From: Marinomonas sp. KMM3893
GTDB lineage: Bacteria; Pseudomonadota; Gammaproteobacteria; Pseudomonadales; Marinomonadaceae
NCBI RefSeq assembly: GCF_004352855.1
Contig: NZ_SJSC01000011.1
Span: forward strand, 1 to 40,401
Length of the DNA: 40,401 nucleotides
Direction: 5' to 3'
Both the position numbers and the translations under genes were made by a program. The notes beneath the pieces were generated by a model, which saw only the letters and a list, made by a program, of their open reading frames with translations, ran no database searches and was not told where the DNA came from. Of the stretch, positions 1 through 8,373 are shown in pieces (position 1 is the stretch's first letter; each line of letters begins with the position of its first letter).

Positions 1-223
1 GGCTTACTTAGTAAGCTAGACATCGTCTTCGTTGTTGTGAAGCGTTGTCCGTGTCAGCGAGGGCGTATATTAAGGATCTACAGATTTAGTGCAACCCTTT
101 TCTGAGAAAAAGTGCTATTTAATCCAATTAATTTAAAAGAATCGCAAAAGCGATCAATTAACCAACAGAAAAGGGTGTTTTTGTTTATAAAACAACCAGG
201 CTTCTGCACTATCCCCTTAACCG
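1..223. other. non-coding left edge of window
   Basis: I see no convincing coding sequence here. The only open frame on the plus strand (from 112) has no ribosome binding site, has poor composition and runs into sfsA in antisense. The first 60 bases may be the flank of a gene outside the window. Confidence 0.4.
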
Positions 224-940
224 CTAAGGCAATTCTGGCATCTTTACGGGAACAGAATGCGTCACCAACATGCCTTGAGGGTCGATCGAGACTTGATAGG
301 CTAGCACTTCTACCCCTCTTTCTATGACTTCGACAAAAGCTTGTGCGTATTTGGGATCAATATGTGTTGCTGGGGTAACTGAATCAATGCCGGTGTGGCT
401 CACACAAAAGAACATCACAGCTCTATGGCCTTCTTCTACCATGTTTGCCAACTCATAAAGATGCTTTCTGCCACGCTCTGTCACCGCATCGGGGAAATAG
501 CCTAACCCGTCTTCTTCTAATAAAGTGACGTTTTTCACTTCCACATAGCATTTACGTCCATCCGCTCCTGTTAGCAGCCAATCGATTCGACTCTTCTCGC
601 CGTATTTCACTTCGGCTTTTTGCTCGCTGTAACCGACCAGTTCAGACACAACACCATTGGCAATGGCTTCCCCTACTAACTTATTAGGGTATCCGGTATT
701 TATACAGGCAAGGTGCTGTTCGTCTACTTCGACCAACTCCCAGGTATAAGCCAGTTTTCGTTTCGGATTATTGCTTTCAGAGACCCATACTCTTGCATTA
801 TCTTGCTGACAGCGTTTCATTGACCCTGTGTTGGGGCAGTGAGCGACAATGACCTCACCCGTTGATAGCTCAATGTCTGATAAAAAACGCTTATAGCGTT
901 TAATCAAACGCCCTTCTAATAATGCTGTCGGAAACTTCAC
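224..940 (-). CDS. sfsA: SfsA, sugar fermentation stimulation protein homologue
   Basis: The 238-residue protein matches SfsA along its whole length, the usual size for the family. Recognisable blocks are the N-terminal FPTALLEGRLIKRYKRFL, the HCPNTGSM segment, the PNKLVGEAI segment, the conserved acidic/lysine core (SRIDWLL, CYVEVKNVTL) and a FPDAVTERGRKHLYEL helix. SfsA has an OB-fold N-terminus and a PD-(D/E)xK nuclease-like core, and the E-V-K in YVEVKN fits that catalytic pattern. Its cellular role is poorly defined; it is named for an effect on maltose use in E. coli. The start is GTG at 940, with AAGGGG about 7 nt upstream on the minus strand. In enterics sfsA lies beside dksA, but no dksA is seen here. 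Confidence 0.93.
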   Translation of the reverse strand: MKFPTALLEGRLIKRYKRFLSDIELSTGEVIVAHCPNTGSMKRCQQDNARVWVSESNNPKRKLAYTWELVEVDEQHLACINTGYPNKLVGEAIANGVVSELVGYSEQKAEVKYGEKSRIDWLLTGADGRKCYVEVKNVTLLEEDGLGYFPDAVTERGRKHLYELANMVEEGHRAVMFFCVSHTGIDSVTPATHIDPKYAQAFVEVIERGVEVLAYQVSIDPQGMLVTHSVPVKMPELP

Positions 941-1172
941 TGATTAACCCCTTACCCATCAATACGATATCTAATGTAATACACGCTTGCGCCAAAGTTT
1001 ACACGCTCAGCGGCCTCAAGGATAAGCGCTTTCCTTTGCAGCCAATCCGAACACCATGCACTGAAATAAAGAAGCTGTCATAAAAATATAACAAAACAGC
1101 GCGACACTATACGGCATCCGCCTTATGGCTTTACTTTCATCATTAGTCCGCCACCCTCACCCACATCGAGTG

Positions 1173-1200
1173 TTGACATTACGAAAGTCACGATTAATAT
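1173..1200 (+). promoter_or_regulatory. predicted sigma-70 promoter of the ars operon
   Basis: A perfect -35 TTGACA (1173-1178) is followed after 16 nt by TAATAT (1195-1200). It lies directly upstream of the ArsR-type palindrome and the arsR start codon. Confidence 0.7.
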
Positions 1201-1206
1201 ATATGG

Positions 1207-1218
1207 ATATACGTATAT
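1207..1218. promoter_or_regulatory. probable ArsR operator palindrome
   Basis: ATATACGTATAT is a perfect 12-bp palindrome between the -10 element and the arsR ribosome binding site. Binding there would block transcription, as expected for ArsR/SmtB autorepression. It is an inference from position and symmetry. Confidence 0.6.
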
Positions 1219-1235
1219 AATGATTGGAGCTTAAT

Positions 1236-1577
1236 ATGCTGCCTCACCAGTTTTTTAAATTACTTGCGGACGAAACCCGAGTGCGTTGTTTGTTAACCAT
1301 CGCCCGCGAAGAAAAGGTTTGTGTAGCCGAACTCACACATGCTCTTAATGAAGGGCAACCTAAAGTCTCACGCCATTTGGCTCTACTGCGCTCAAGCGGA
1401 GTCATTGTCGACACCCGACAAGGCCAATGGGTGTTTTACCGCTTATCGGATACGTTACCTGGGTGGATGAGAAAACAAATTCGTGGGTTAGTGGAATCTA
1501 ACTGCCTGAAAGAAGAATACCAACAGGACATTAAACGCTTATCAGAAATGAGCACCCGTCCAGAATGTTGCCTTTAA
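1236..1577 (+). CDS. arsR: ArsR/SmtB-family metalloregulator (arsenical resistance repressor)
   Basis: A 113-residue winged-helix repressor. The DNA-recognition block is QPKVSRHLALLRSSGVI (residues 41-57), nearly the ArsR consensus. The classical enteric sensor CVCDLC is reduced to a single cysteine, C29, in VCVAEL. Other cysteines are C18, C90 and a C-terminal pair C111-C112 (PECCL). As(III) is therefore probably bound with C-terminal cysteines, as known for Acidithiobacillus-type ArsR, rather than at the alpha-3 site alone. I chose ATG at 1236, not the in-frame TTG at 1224, because GGAG lies at 1226-1229 at proper spacing. It is the first gene of an operon with GAPDH, a phosphatase and arsJ, and probably represses it. 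Confidence 0.92.
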   Translation: MLPHQFFKLLADETRVRCLLTIAREEKVCVAELTHALNEGQPKVSRHLALLRSSGVIVDTRQGQWVFYRLSDTLPGWMRKQIRGLVESNCLKEEYQQDIKRLSEMSTRPECCL

Positions 1578-1589
1578 AGGAGAATGACA

Positions 1590-2591
1590 ATGTCTATAAA
1601 AGTAGGAATCAATGGTTTTGGTCGTATTGGCCGTTTGGCACTGAGAGCGTCATTCGATTGGCCTGATATTGAGTTCGTGCACATTAACGATGTCGCAGGT
1701 GACGCCCCTACTCTGGCTCACCTACTGGAATTCGACTCGGTACAAGGTCGTTGGGCGCACGAAGTCAGCAGCAATGGCAACCACATCATCATTGATGGGA
1801 AAAGCATTCCTACTTCACAGGAAAAAGACATCGATGCGGTGGATTGGTCTGTTTGTGATGTGGTCATTGAAGCAACTGGCAAACACAAGAAAACTGAGAT
1901 ATTAAATAAGTATCTCGAACAAGGCGTTAAACGCGTTGTGGTTTCTGCGCCGGTTAAAGAAGCCGGTGTGGCGAACATCGTCATGGGAGTGAACGATCAC
2001 ACCTTCGATCCTGAGCAACATCGCATTGTGACGGCGGCGTCTTGCACAACAAACTGCATCGCGCCTGTTGTTAAAGTGATTCATGAGAAACTTGGCATTG
2101 AGCAATCCTCCTTCACGACGATTCACGATCTAACCAACACACAAACCATTCTCGATGCACCTCATAAAGACCTACGTCGTGCTCGCGCTTGTGGCATGAG
2201 CTTGATCCCGACCACCACAGGGTCAGCCACCGCCATCATCGAAATTTTCCCGGATCTAGCAGGCAAGATAAATGGCCATGCGGTGCGAGTGCCTCTGGCG
2301 AATGCCTCACTGACAGACATCGTCTTTGATGTGAAACGCGACACCACGGTGGAGGAAGTAAACGCGCTATTAAAAGAAGCTTCTGAAGGTGAATTAAAAG
2401 GCATTCTTGGTTTCGAAGATCGCCCGCTGGTTTCCATCGATTACAAAGGCGACCAACGCTCCACTATTGTAGACGCACAATCGACCATGCTCGTTGGCTC
2501 TCGTATGGTGAAAATATACGCTTGGTACGATAACGAAATGGGCTATGCAACGCGTACAGCAGAGTTAGTTAAAAAAGTCGGCATGGCTTAA
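1590..2591 (+). CDS. ars-operon glyceraldehyde-3-phosphate dehydrogenase
   Basis: A type I GAPDH of 333 residues. The N-terminal Rossmann motif is INGFGRIGR, the catalytic cysteine is C152 in ASCTTNC, the catalytic base is H179 in TTIHD, and the C-terminus has the WYDNEMGY signature. In arsJ operons this enzyme uses arsenate in place of phosphate to make 1-arseno-3-phosphoglycerate, which ArsJ then exports (established for Pseudomonas aeruginosa homologues). The position between arsR and arsJ makes this role much more likely than housekeeping glycolysis. The usual INDP after the second beta strand is INDV here. I chose ATG at 1590 because AAAGGAG (1576-1582) is 7 nt upstream; the ATG at 1584 is too close. 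It follows arsR by 12 bp. Confidence 0.93.
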   Translation: MSIKVGINGFGRIGRLALRASFDWPDIEFVHINDVAGDAPTLAHLLEFDSVQGRWAHEVSSNGNHIIIDGKSIPTSQEKDIDAVDWSVCDVVIEATGKHKKTEILNKYLEQGVKRVVVSAPVKEAGVANIVMGVNDHTFDPEQHRIVTAASCTTNCIAPVVKVIHEKLGIEQSSFTTIHDLTNTQTILDAPHKDLRRARACGMSLIPTTTGSATAIIEIFPDLAGKINGHAVRVPLANASLTDIVFDVKRDTTVEEVNALLKEASEGELKGILGFEDRPLVSIDYKGDQRSTIVDAQSTMLVGSRMVKIYAWYDNEMGYATRTAELVKKVGMA

Positions 2592-2603
2592 GGAGCAAAC
2601 AAG

Positions 2604-3101
2604 ATGACCCACCCGACATGGGAGCTGCCAGTAACAGGATCACAAGCCAGTCTCGTACTGACTCCTTGTCCTGGCACTAAAAGTACATCGCTAAGCGACA
2701 GCATTGCTCAACTCAGAGAACAAGGTGTGACGACCATTGTCACAGCGTTGAATGCAGATGAGATGCAAGCACACGGTGTTGAGGCGCTCCCGGCAATAAT
2801 AAAAGCCGCTGGGCTCTCATGGTTCCATCTCCCAATCGAAGATGACTGCGCGCCTAGCAATGATTTTATTGCGCAATGGCAGCAAGCCTCACCGCAACTG
2901 CATCAAGCGATTGAGAAAGGGCAAAAGATCGCCCTGCATTGCATGGGCGGGTCCGGTCGAACAGGTCTATTAGCCGCTCACCTCCTATTAGAAAGAGAGT
3001 GGCCCTTAGCGCAAATAATTAGCCAGGTGCAATCGTTAAGGCCGTCGGCGTTTACCAAACAAGTGCAAGTGCAATACATACATCAATTCGCGAATCAGTA
3101 A
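2604..3101 (+). CDS. PTP-like (CX5R) dual-specificity phosphatase in the ars operon
   Basis: A 165-residue cysteine-dependent phosphatase. The P-loop is HCMGGSGRT with nucleophile C113 and phosphate-binding R119; a likely general acid is one of D80/D81 in PIEDDCAP. The overall form resembles the CDKN3/dual-specificity phosphatase group. It has no signal peptide, so it is cytoplasmic. GGAG stands just before ATG 2604, and the gene follows GAPDH by 12 bp, so it is co-transcribed. Its substrate is unknown. Possibilities are an arsenylated or phosphorylated metabolite of the GAPDH reaction, or an arsenate-reductase-like activity, since some arsenate reductases use the same CX5R chemistry. It is unrelated in sequence to ArsC. 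Confidence 0.85.
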   Translation: MTHPTWELPVTGSQASLVLTPCPGTKSTSLSDSIAQLREQGVTTIVTALNADEMQAHGVEALPAIIKAAGLSWFHLPIEDDCAPSNDFIAQWQQASPQLHQAIEKGQKIALHCMGGSGRTGLLAAHLLLEREWPLAQIISQVQSLRPSAFTKQVQVQYIHQFANQ

Positions 3102-3110
3102 CCAACATAA

Positions 3111-3132
3111 AAGAGCTGCCTAGGTAGCTCTT
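3111..3132. other. intercistronic hairpin before arsJ
   Basis: AAGAGCT (3111-3117) pairs with AGCTCTT (3126-3132) around an inner CCTAGG palindrome. There is no T-tract, so it is more likely an mRNA processing or stability element between the phosphatase and arsJ than a terminator. Confidence 0.5.
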
Positions 3133-3150
3133 CTCTTAAAGAGAGCGGCT

Positions 3151-4374
3151 ATGTTTTCTCAGCTTAACCAGAACGTTCGTCAGTATATGCTGGTCACATT
3201 TAATTATTGGAACTTCACGGTAACCGACGGCGCCTTGCGTATGCTGGTTATTTTGTACTTTTATGATTTAGGTTATTCCACGCTAGAAATAGCATTACTA
3301 TTTTTATTCTACGAATTCTTTGGTGTGGTCACTAACTTAGTCGGCGGCTGGATAGGCGCTCGACTCGGTTTAAACCGTACCATGAACGTGGGCTTGGCCA
3401 TGCAGATTGTGGCCTTACTGATGCTCGCGCTACCAGCACCCTGGCTTACCATTCCTTGGGTCATGGCGGCGCAAGCCTTATCGGGCATCGCCAAAGACTT
3501 GAATAAAATGAGCGCCAAAAGCGCCATTAAAACCCTAGTGCCCGCCGATGCCCAAGGCGCTTTGTACAAATGGATTGCGATCCTTACTGGCTCCAAGAAC
3601 ACACTAAAAGGTGCAGGCTTTTTCTTGGGTGGCGCTCTGCTCTCTTTAATAGGCTTCCAGTATTCTGTAGCAGCCATGGCAATCGTGCTGATGTTTGTCT
3701 TTATCGGCAGCTTAATTGGTTTAAAAGCGGATTTAGGCAAGGCCAAAACCAAACCTAAGTTCTCGGAAATATTTTCCAAATCAGGCAGCGTTAACATTCT
3801 GTCTGCAGCGCGTATGTTTTTGTTCGGCGCTCGGGATGTTTGGTTTGTCGTCGCCTTACCGATTTACCTAGGCTCGGTGTTTGATTGGGACCATAGCGCG
3901 GTGGGTGGTTTTCTTGCCCTATGGGTGATTGCTTATGGCTTGGTGCAAATCATTGCACCTAAAATCACCAAGCTAACATCAGGTGAATCACCGGATGGCA
4001 GCGCCGCTTTGCTCTGGGCTTTAGTCCTTGCGATGGTCACTGGCTTAATTGCATACGCCATTCAAAATGCATGGCATCCAGAAGTGGTGATTATTGTCGG
4101 CTTAATGGTGTTTGGCGCTGTGTTTGCGGTTAACTCCTCGCTGCACTCTTACTTAATCGTAAGCTACGCCAAAGACGATGGCGTGTCCCTTGATGTAGGC
4201 TTCTATTACATGGCCAACGCCATGGGGCGCTTAATCGGCACAATGCTGTCTGGCTGGGTCTTCCAAGTCTGGGGGTTCTCTGCCTGCCTCTGGGTGTCAT
4301 TTGCCTTTCTCATTGCCACCACGCTGATATCGATCGGCTTACCGAAACACAAACGCCCAGTCACAGCCCAATAA
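3151..4374 (+). CDS. arsJ: ArsJ, major facilitator efflux permease for organoarsenical
   Basis: A 407-residue membrane protein of the major facilitator superfamily, with about 12 hydrophobic segments in two halves. The start NVRQYMLVTFNYWNFTVTDG and the segment GIAKDLNKMSAKSAIKTLVP are typical of ArsJ. Known role: export of 1-arseno-3-phosphoglycerate made by the partner GAPDH, which with that enzyme gives arsenate resistance without ArsC. No arsC or arsB is seen in this window. It is the last gene of the arsR operon, 49 bp after the phosphatase, and is followed by a strong terminator. It starts at ATG 3151 with a GAGAG-type ribosome site. Confidence 0.93.
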   Translation: MFSQLNQNVRQYMLVTFNYWNFTVTDGALRMLVILYFYDLGYSTLEIALLFLFYEFFGVVTNLVGGWIGARLGLNRTMNVGLAMQIVALLMLALPAPWLTIPWVMAAQALSGIAKDLNKMSAKSAIKTLVPADAQGALYKWIAILTGSKNTLKGAGFFLGGALLSLIGFQYSVAAMAIVLMFVFIGSLIGLKADLGKAKTKPKFSEIFSKSGSVNILSAARMFLFGARDVWFVVALPIYLGSVFDWDHSAVGGFLALWVIAYGLVQIIAPKITKLTSGESPDGSAALLWALVLAMVTGLIAYAIQNAWHPEVVIIVGLMVFGAVFAVNSSLHSYLIVSYAKDDGVSLDVGFYYMANAMGRLIGTMLSGWVFQVWGFSACLWVSFAFLIATTLISIGLPKHKRPVTAQ

Positions 4375-4390
4375 CGAAACCAACAGACAT

Positions 4391-4419
4391 AAAAAAGCCC
4401 GCTAGAAAGCGGGCTTTTT
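4391..4419 (+). terminator. rho-independent terminator of the ars operon
   Basis: AAGCCCGCT pairs with AGCGGGCTT around a 4-base loop (AGAA), followed by a run of T. It lies 16 bp after arsJ and closes the operon before the convergent LysR gene. Confidence 0.9.
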
Positions 4420-4495
4420 AATGGTTTGGCTGGTTAGAGTCTAAGGCACTTAATGATTTTCCCCTTGAGAGGGGTTTATCAAAACTATATTAACA

Positions 4496-5383
4496 CTACT
4501 CAAAGTACGCCATAGCAAAGTCGATAAATAAGCGCACTCGCATTGGCATATGGTCACGGTCGCGATACAACATAAATAGTGTGCGAGCTTTACTGTGCCA
4601 ATCTGGCAGCACATGTTTGATTTCACCTTGCTCAATCATCGGCTGTGCAAAATAATCTGGTACATATCCAATACCAAGCCCTGCCTTAACAGCATGAGTT
4701 AGCATGAGAATTTCATCAACTTCTAACCTAACATTCTTATGAGGATAGTAGTCAAACGACTCACCAGTTTCCTTTTGCACTAAATACCAAGGTGTCATTG
4801 GCCGGCAAATGATAGAGGCATGTCCACTCAAATTTTCCGGCTTAGCTATGTCCGCTATATCGAAATTGGGATGCGCACATAAAATGAAGTGAATATCTTT
4901 TAACGGTCTCGCCACCCAATTTTCAACTACAGGATCACCAACTCGAAACACTACATCTATCGCTTCTTCTTCAATATCTATTAGAGAGTTAGAAGAACTA
5001 AGGTCCAATTGAATATCTGGATACTTAATCAGGAAATCATAGAAAATAGTGCGCAATAACTGTGAGCCCAGATTTATAGGGGATGAAATACGAATTTTCC
5101 CTTGCGGCCGATACTTATCTTGATGCAATCCTATATCAATCTCATCGATTTCATCAAACAACGAAGCAAAACGCTGAAAGTAATGCTTTCCCGTACTTGT
5201 TAGAACAACCTTGTGGGCATCTCGGTTTAATAAACGAAGCTGCAAATCTAATTCTAGCTGACGAATACGACGACTCAAAGTAGACAGCGGCATTCCAAGA
5301 GATTGGGCAGCATTTTTGAAACTACCTAAATGCGCTATAGAACAAAAGCAACGCAGGTCGTCTAAAGAATATCTAGGTTTCAT
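4496..5383 (-). CDS. LysR-family transcriptional regulator
   Basis: A 295-residue LysR-type regulator of the CrgA/DsdC-like group. The N-terminal winged helix is SLDDLRCFCSIAHLGSFKNAAQSLG with STLSRRIRQLE as recognition helix, and a substrate-binding domain follows (RISSPINLGSQLL onward). It begins at ATG 5383, 93 bp from the divergent DMT exporter gene, so the exporter is its most likely target. The inducer is unknown. A short CCCCT/AGGGG hairpin lies after the stop (4461-4474) but carries no clear T-run on this strand. Confidence 0.9.
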   Translation of the reverse strand: MKPRYSLDDLRCFCSIAHLGSFKNAAQSLGMPLSTLSRRIRQLELDLQLRLLNRDAHKVVLTSTGKHYFQRFASLFDEIDEIDIGLHQDKYRPQGKIRISSPINLGSQLLRTIFYDFLIKYPDIQLDLSSSNSLIDIEEEAIDVVFRVGDPVVENWVARPLKDIHFILCAHPNFDIADIAKPENLSGHASIICRPMTPWYLVQKETGESFDYYPHKNVRLEVDEILMLTHAVKAGLGIGYVPDYFAQPMIEQGEIKHVLPDWHSKARTLFMLYRDRDHMPMRVRLFIDFAMAYFE

Positions 5384-5476
5384 TATCGGTATCTATGCTC
5401 CCATTTTTAGCTATTTATCCAATTATTGAAATCTATACACTAAGTGACTCATTTAGACAAATCACTTGGAGCGACC

Positions 5477-6406
5477 ATGAAGCTTGATTCCACACTAAAA
5501 GCCATTGTACTTTTGATTATTTGTACCTTTTTTTGGGGTAGTTGCTTCCCTATTGGTAAACATGTTTTAGATGAGGTTAATGCGCTTACTTTAGTATTTT
5601 GGCGCTTTATGATTGCAGCCATATGCTTAGCGGTATACCTCAAAGTCATACGTACACCTAAGCCACACTTAGAATTTCAGCAATGGATTTGGGTTATTTT
5701 TGTCAGTGTCATAGGTGTTGGTGGTCTAAACCTTTGTCTATTTACCGGCTTAACTTACACAAATGCGACTAATGGCTCCTTGATCATGGCGCTTAGCCCA
5801 CTAATAACGTCACTGATTGCATGTATTGCACTTCGTACAGCGCCTTCGTCTTCTCAGTGTTTTAGCCTGTTAGTAAGTTTAACCGGTGTCCTTATAGTGA
5901 TTACAAATGGTCATTTAGAGTCGTTACTTTCAATTAGAATTAACTACGGAGATCAGCTCATTTTCTGCGGTATGCTAGCTTGGAGTATCTACACCTACTG
6001 TAGCCAAGGGATCAGCAACTGGATGCCAGTACTCCCTTATACTTTTATTGGCATGTTAAGCGGAGCCACTGTCATTGGTGTTATGTGTTTAATGTCGCCT
6101 GAGATACATCCATTCACAGAGCTGGGGAGCACAACCACCCTAGGTATAGCCGAAGTCGTGTACATAGGTATGTTTGGCACAGTTGCCGGTTATTTATTAT
6201 GGCTAAATGGTGTGCGTCAGCTTGGCTCTGCGAACGCTGCATTATTCTTCAATCTTGTTCCCATTTTCTCTGTACTCACTTCATTCATACTTGGCCAAGA
6301 AGTTACAAAGATTCAACTTATTGGCATTACAGTAGTCATTATAGGATTACTACTGCCAAATATTAAGCGACTCAAACTCCAACCTAAAATTAACAGTGAA
6401 GCCTAA
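5477..6406 (+). CDS. DMT-superfamily (EamA domain) inner-membrane exporter
   Basis: A 309-residue protein with ten hydrophobic segments arranged as two EamA repeats (FFWGSCFPIGK in the first; GTVAGYLLWLNGVRQLGSANAA in the second, a typical family signature). Members export amino acids, purines or small metabolites; the substrate cannot be read from the sequence. I chose ATG 5477 because TTGGAG (5466-5471) precedes it; the GTG at 5444 in frame has no ribosome site. The gene is divergent from the LysR regulator above and probably controlled by it. It is less similar to E. coli EamA than the second exporter at 22411. Confidence 0.88.
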   Translation: MKLDSTLKAIVLLIICTFFWGSCFPIGKHVLDEVNALTLVFWRFMIAAICLAVYLKVIRTPKPHLEFQQWIWVIFVSVIGVGGLNLCLFTGLTYTNATNGSLIMALSPLITSLIACIALRTAPSSSQCFSLLVSLTGVLIVITNGHLESLLSIRINYGDQLIFCGMLAWSIYTYCSQGISNWMPVLPYTFIGMLSGATVIGVMCLMSPEIHPFTELGSTTTLGIAEVVYIGMFGTVAGYLLWLNGVRQLGSANAALFFNLVPIFSVLTSFILGQEVTKIQLIGITVVIIGLLLPNIKRLKLQPKINSEA

Positions 6407-6589
6407 GCTGACATGTACTGCATCTCCTCTAACGTATCGGCGGTTAAGTTACACCGACATAATAGCAATTGCGCTCAAACAATTTAGCTCGTCATTCACT
6501 CAAGTTTTACACACCCACCTAGAGCGAGAACCATTGTCGATTTTCTAGATACGCTAATTTCTGAAAATCAACCATCATTCTCACAATAA

Positions 6590-6621
6590 AAATGCCAGTC
6601 AGTTTGAGCTGACTGGCATTT
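6590..6621. terminator. bidirectional hairpin terminator
   Basis: AATGCCAGTCAG (6591-6602) pairs with CTGACTGGCATT (6609-6620) around a 6-base loop. A/T-rich flanks on both sides suit termination of both the plus-strand exporter and minus-strand guaA. Confidence 0.85.
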
Positions 6622-6663
6622 CAATTATCTTCCAAAGGCTTTATTAGCTATTGATAGCCCGCC

Positions 6664-8241
6664 CTACTCCCACTCGATGGTTGCAGGTGGCTTAGACGAT
6701 ACATCGTACGTCACGCGTGAGATGTGTTCGATCTCGTTGATGATACGACCAGATACCGTTTCCAACAATTCGTATGGAAGGTGAGCCCAACGCGCTGTCA
6801 TGAAGTCGATGGTTTCAACCGCACGCAGCGCAACCACGTATTCATAACGACGACCGTCGCCCACTACACCAACCGATTTCACTGGCAAGAAGACGGCAAA
6901 CGCTTGGCTTGTTTTATCGTACCAACCAGAACGACGAAGTTCTTCAATGAAGATAGCGTCCGCACGACGTAAGATGTCGGCGTAGTCTTTTTTCACTTCA
7001 CCTAAGATACGAACACCTAGACCTGGTCCTGGGAAAGGATGGCGGTAAACCATGTCGTGTGGCAAACCAAGTGCAACACCTAGCTTACGTACTTCGTCTT
7101 TAAACAATTCACGTAGCGGTTCAACCAGTTGCATCTTCATGTCTTCTGGCAAGCCACCCACGTTGTGGTGAGACTTGATGACATGTGCTTTACCGGTTTT
7201 AGACGCTGCTGATTCGATGACGTCTGGGTAGATTGTGCCTTGCGCAAGAAACTCAATGTCATCCAGTTTTGACGACTCTTCATCGAAAATTTCAATAAAG
7301 GTGTTACCAATGATTTTGCGTTTTTTCTCTGGATCATTTTCACCAGCAAGCTTACCAAGGAACAAATCTTCAGCATCAACACGGATGACTTTTACGCCCA
7401 TGTTGTCAGCGAACATCTTCATTACTTGATCGCCTTCGTTCAAACGAAGCAAGCCGTTATCTACGAATACACACGTCAATTGATCGCCAATTGCTTTGTG
7501 CAATAGCGCCGCCACAACAGAAGAGTCCACACCGCCAGATAGTGCTAGTAGAACTTGTTTGTCGCCCACTTGCTCGCGCATTCTTTCAATCGCATCAGTC
7601 GCAATGTTGGCAGGTGTCCACAAGGTGTCACAGCCACAAATATCAACGATAAAGCGAGAAAGGATCTTGCCGCCTTGAAGTGTGTGAGTTACTTCTGGAT
7701 GGAATTGCACACCGTAGAATTTTTTCGCTTCGTTAGCCATTGCTGCGATTGGGCAGCTGTCCGTTGATGCCATCAAAACGAAATCTTGTGGCATTTCTAC
7801 CACTTTGTCGCCGTGGCTCATCCAAACGTCCAACATTGCAACGCCATTGTTTGCTTCGTGGTCTTGAATGCCTTCGAACAATGCTGGGCCGTCGTGTTTG
7901 CGGATTTGAGCGTAACCGAATTCGCGGATTTCAGAACCTTGAACTTTACCGCCCAACTGCTCGGCCATGGTTTGCATGCCGTAACAAATACCAAAAACCG
8001 GCACACCCAAGGTGAACACAGCTTCAGGGGCTCGTGGCGAACCAGGCTCAGGCACGGACTCAGGGCCACCCGCTAGGATGATACCTTTAGGGTCGAAATC
8101 TATAACGTCTTGATTGTCCATATCAAAAGCACGGACTTCACAGAAAACACCGATTTCACGCACGCGGCGCGCAATCAATTGCGTGTACTGTGAACCAAAA
8201 TCAAGAATAAGTATTTTATGAGCGTGGATATCTTGCGACAT
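6664..8241 (-). CDS. guaA: GMP synthase (glutamine-hydrolysing)
   Basis: A full-length 525-residue GMP synthetase that aminates XMP to GMP with glutamine and ATP. The N-terminal class I amidotransferase domain (about 1-205) has nucleophile C86 in GICYGMQ and HPEVTHT. The ATP pyrophosphatase PP-loop is [10 protein letters not shown]. The C-terminal dimerisation domain ends with the invariant PPATIEWE. It lies downstream of guaB on the same strand, 132 bp apart with a hairpin between, so this is a guaBA unit for de novo guanine nucleotide synthesis. Start ATG 8241. Confidence 0.98.
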   Translation of the reverse strand: MSQDIHAHKILILDFGSQYTQLIARRVREIGVFCEVRAFDMDNQDVIDFDPKGIILAGGPESVPEPGSPRAPEAVFTLGVPVFGICYGMQTMAEQLGGKVQGSEIREFGYAQIRKHDGPALFEGIQDHEANNGVAMLDVWMSHGDKVVEMPQDFVLMASTDSCPIAAMANEAKKFYGVQFHPEVTHTLQGGKILSRFIVDICGCDTLWTPANIATDAIERMREQVGDKQVLLALSGGVDSSVVAALLHKAIGDQLTCVFVDNGLLRLNEGDQVMKMFADNMGVKVIRVDAEDLFLGKLAGENDPEKKRKIIGNTFIEIFDEESSKLDDIEFLAQGTIYPDVIESAASKTGKAHVIKSHHNVGGLPEDMKMQLVEPLRELFKDEVRKLGVALGLPHDMVYRHPFPGPGLGVRILGEVKKDYADILRRADAIFIEELRRSGWYDKTSQAFAVFLPVKSVGVVGDGRRYEYVVALRAVETIDFMTARWAHLPYELLETVSGRIINEIEHISRVTYDVSSKPPATIEWE

Positions 8242-8326
8242 TGTTAGCCTGTCCTTTCACTCTAATTCAATAAGACTTTCTCTTTTGACACTAGAGTAAT
8301 GAATAATAGTAAGAGCAATCAAATAA

Positions 8327-8353
8327 AGATGGGGCGTGTAATACGCCCCATCT
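8327..8353 (-). terminator. hairpin terminator/attenuator between guaB and guaA
   Basis: AGATGGGGCGT pairs with ACGCCCCATCT (11 bp, 5-base loop). On the minus strand it is followed by TTTATTT. It sits in the guaB-guaA gap, so it probably ends part of the guaB transcripts and guaA may have its own promoter or rely on read-through. Confidence 0.75.
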
Positions 8354-8373
8354 CGCTTACAATTTATCCGCGA

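Noticed and set aside
3309..3797. 162-codon minus-strand frame inside arsJ
   Set aside because: It is an antisense shadow of a conserved transporter with no independent start signal.
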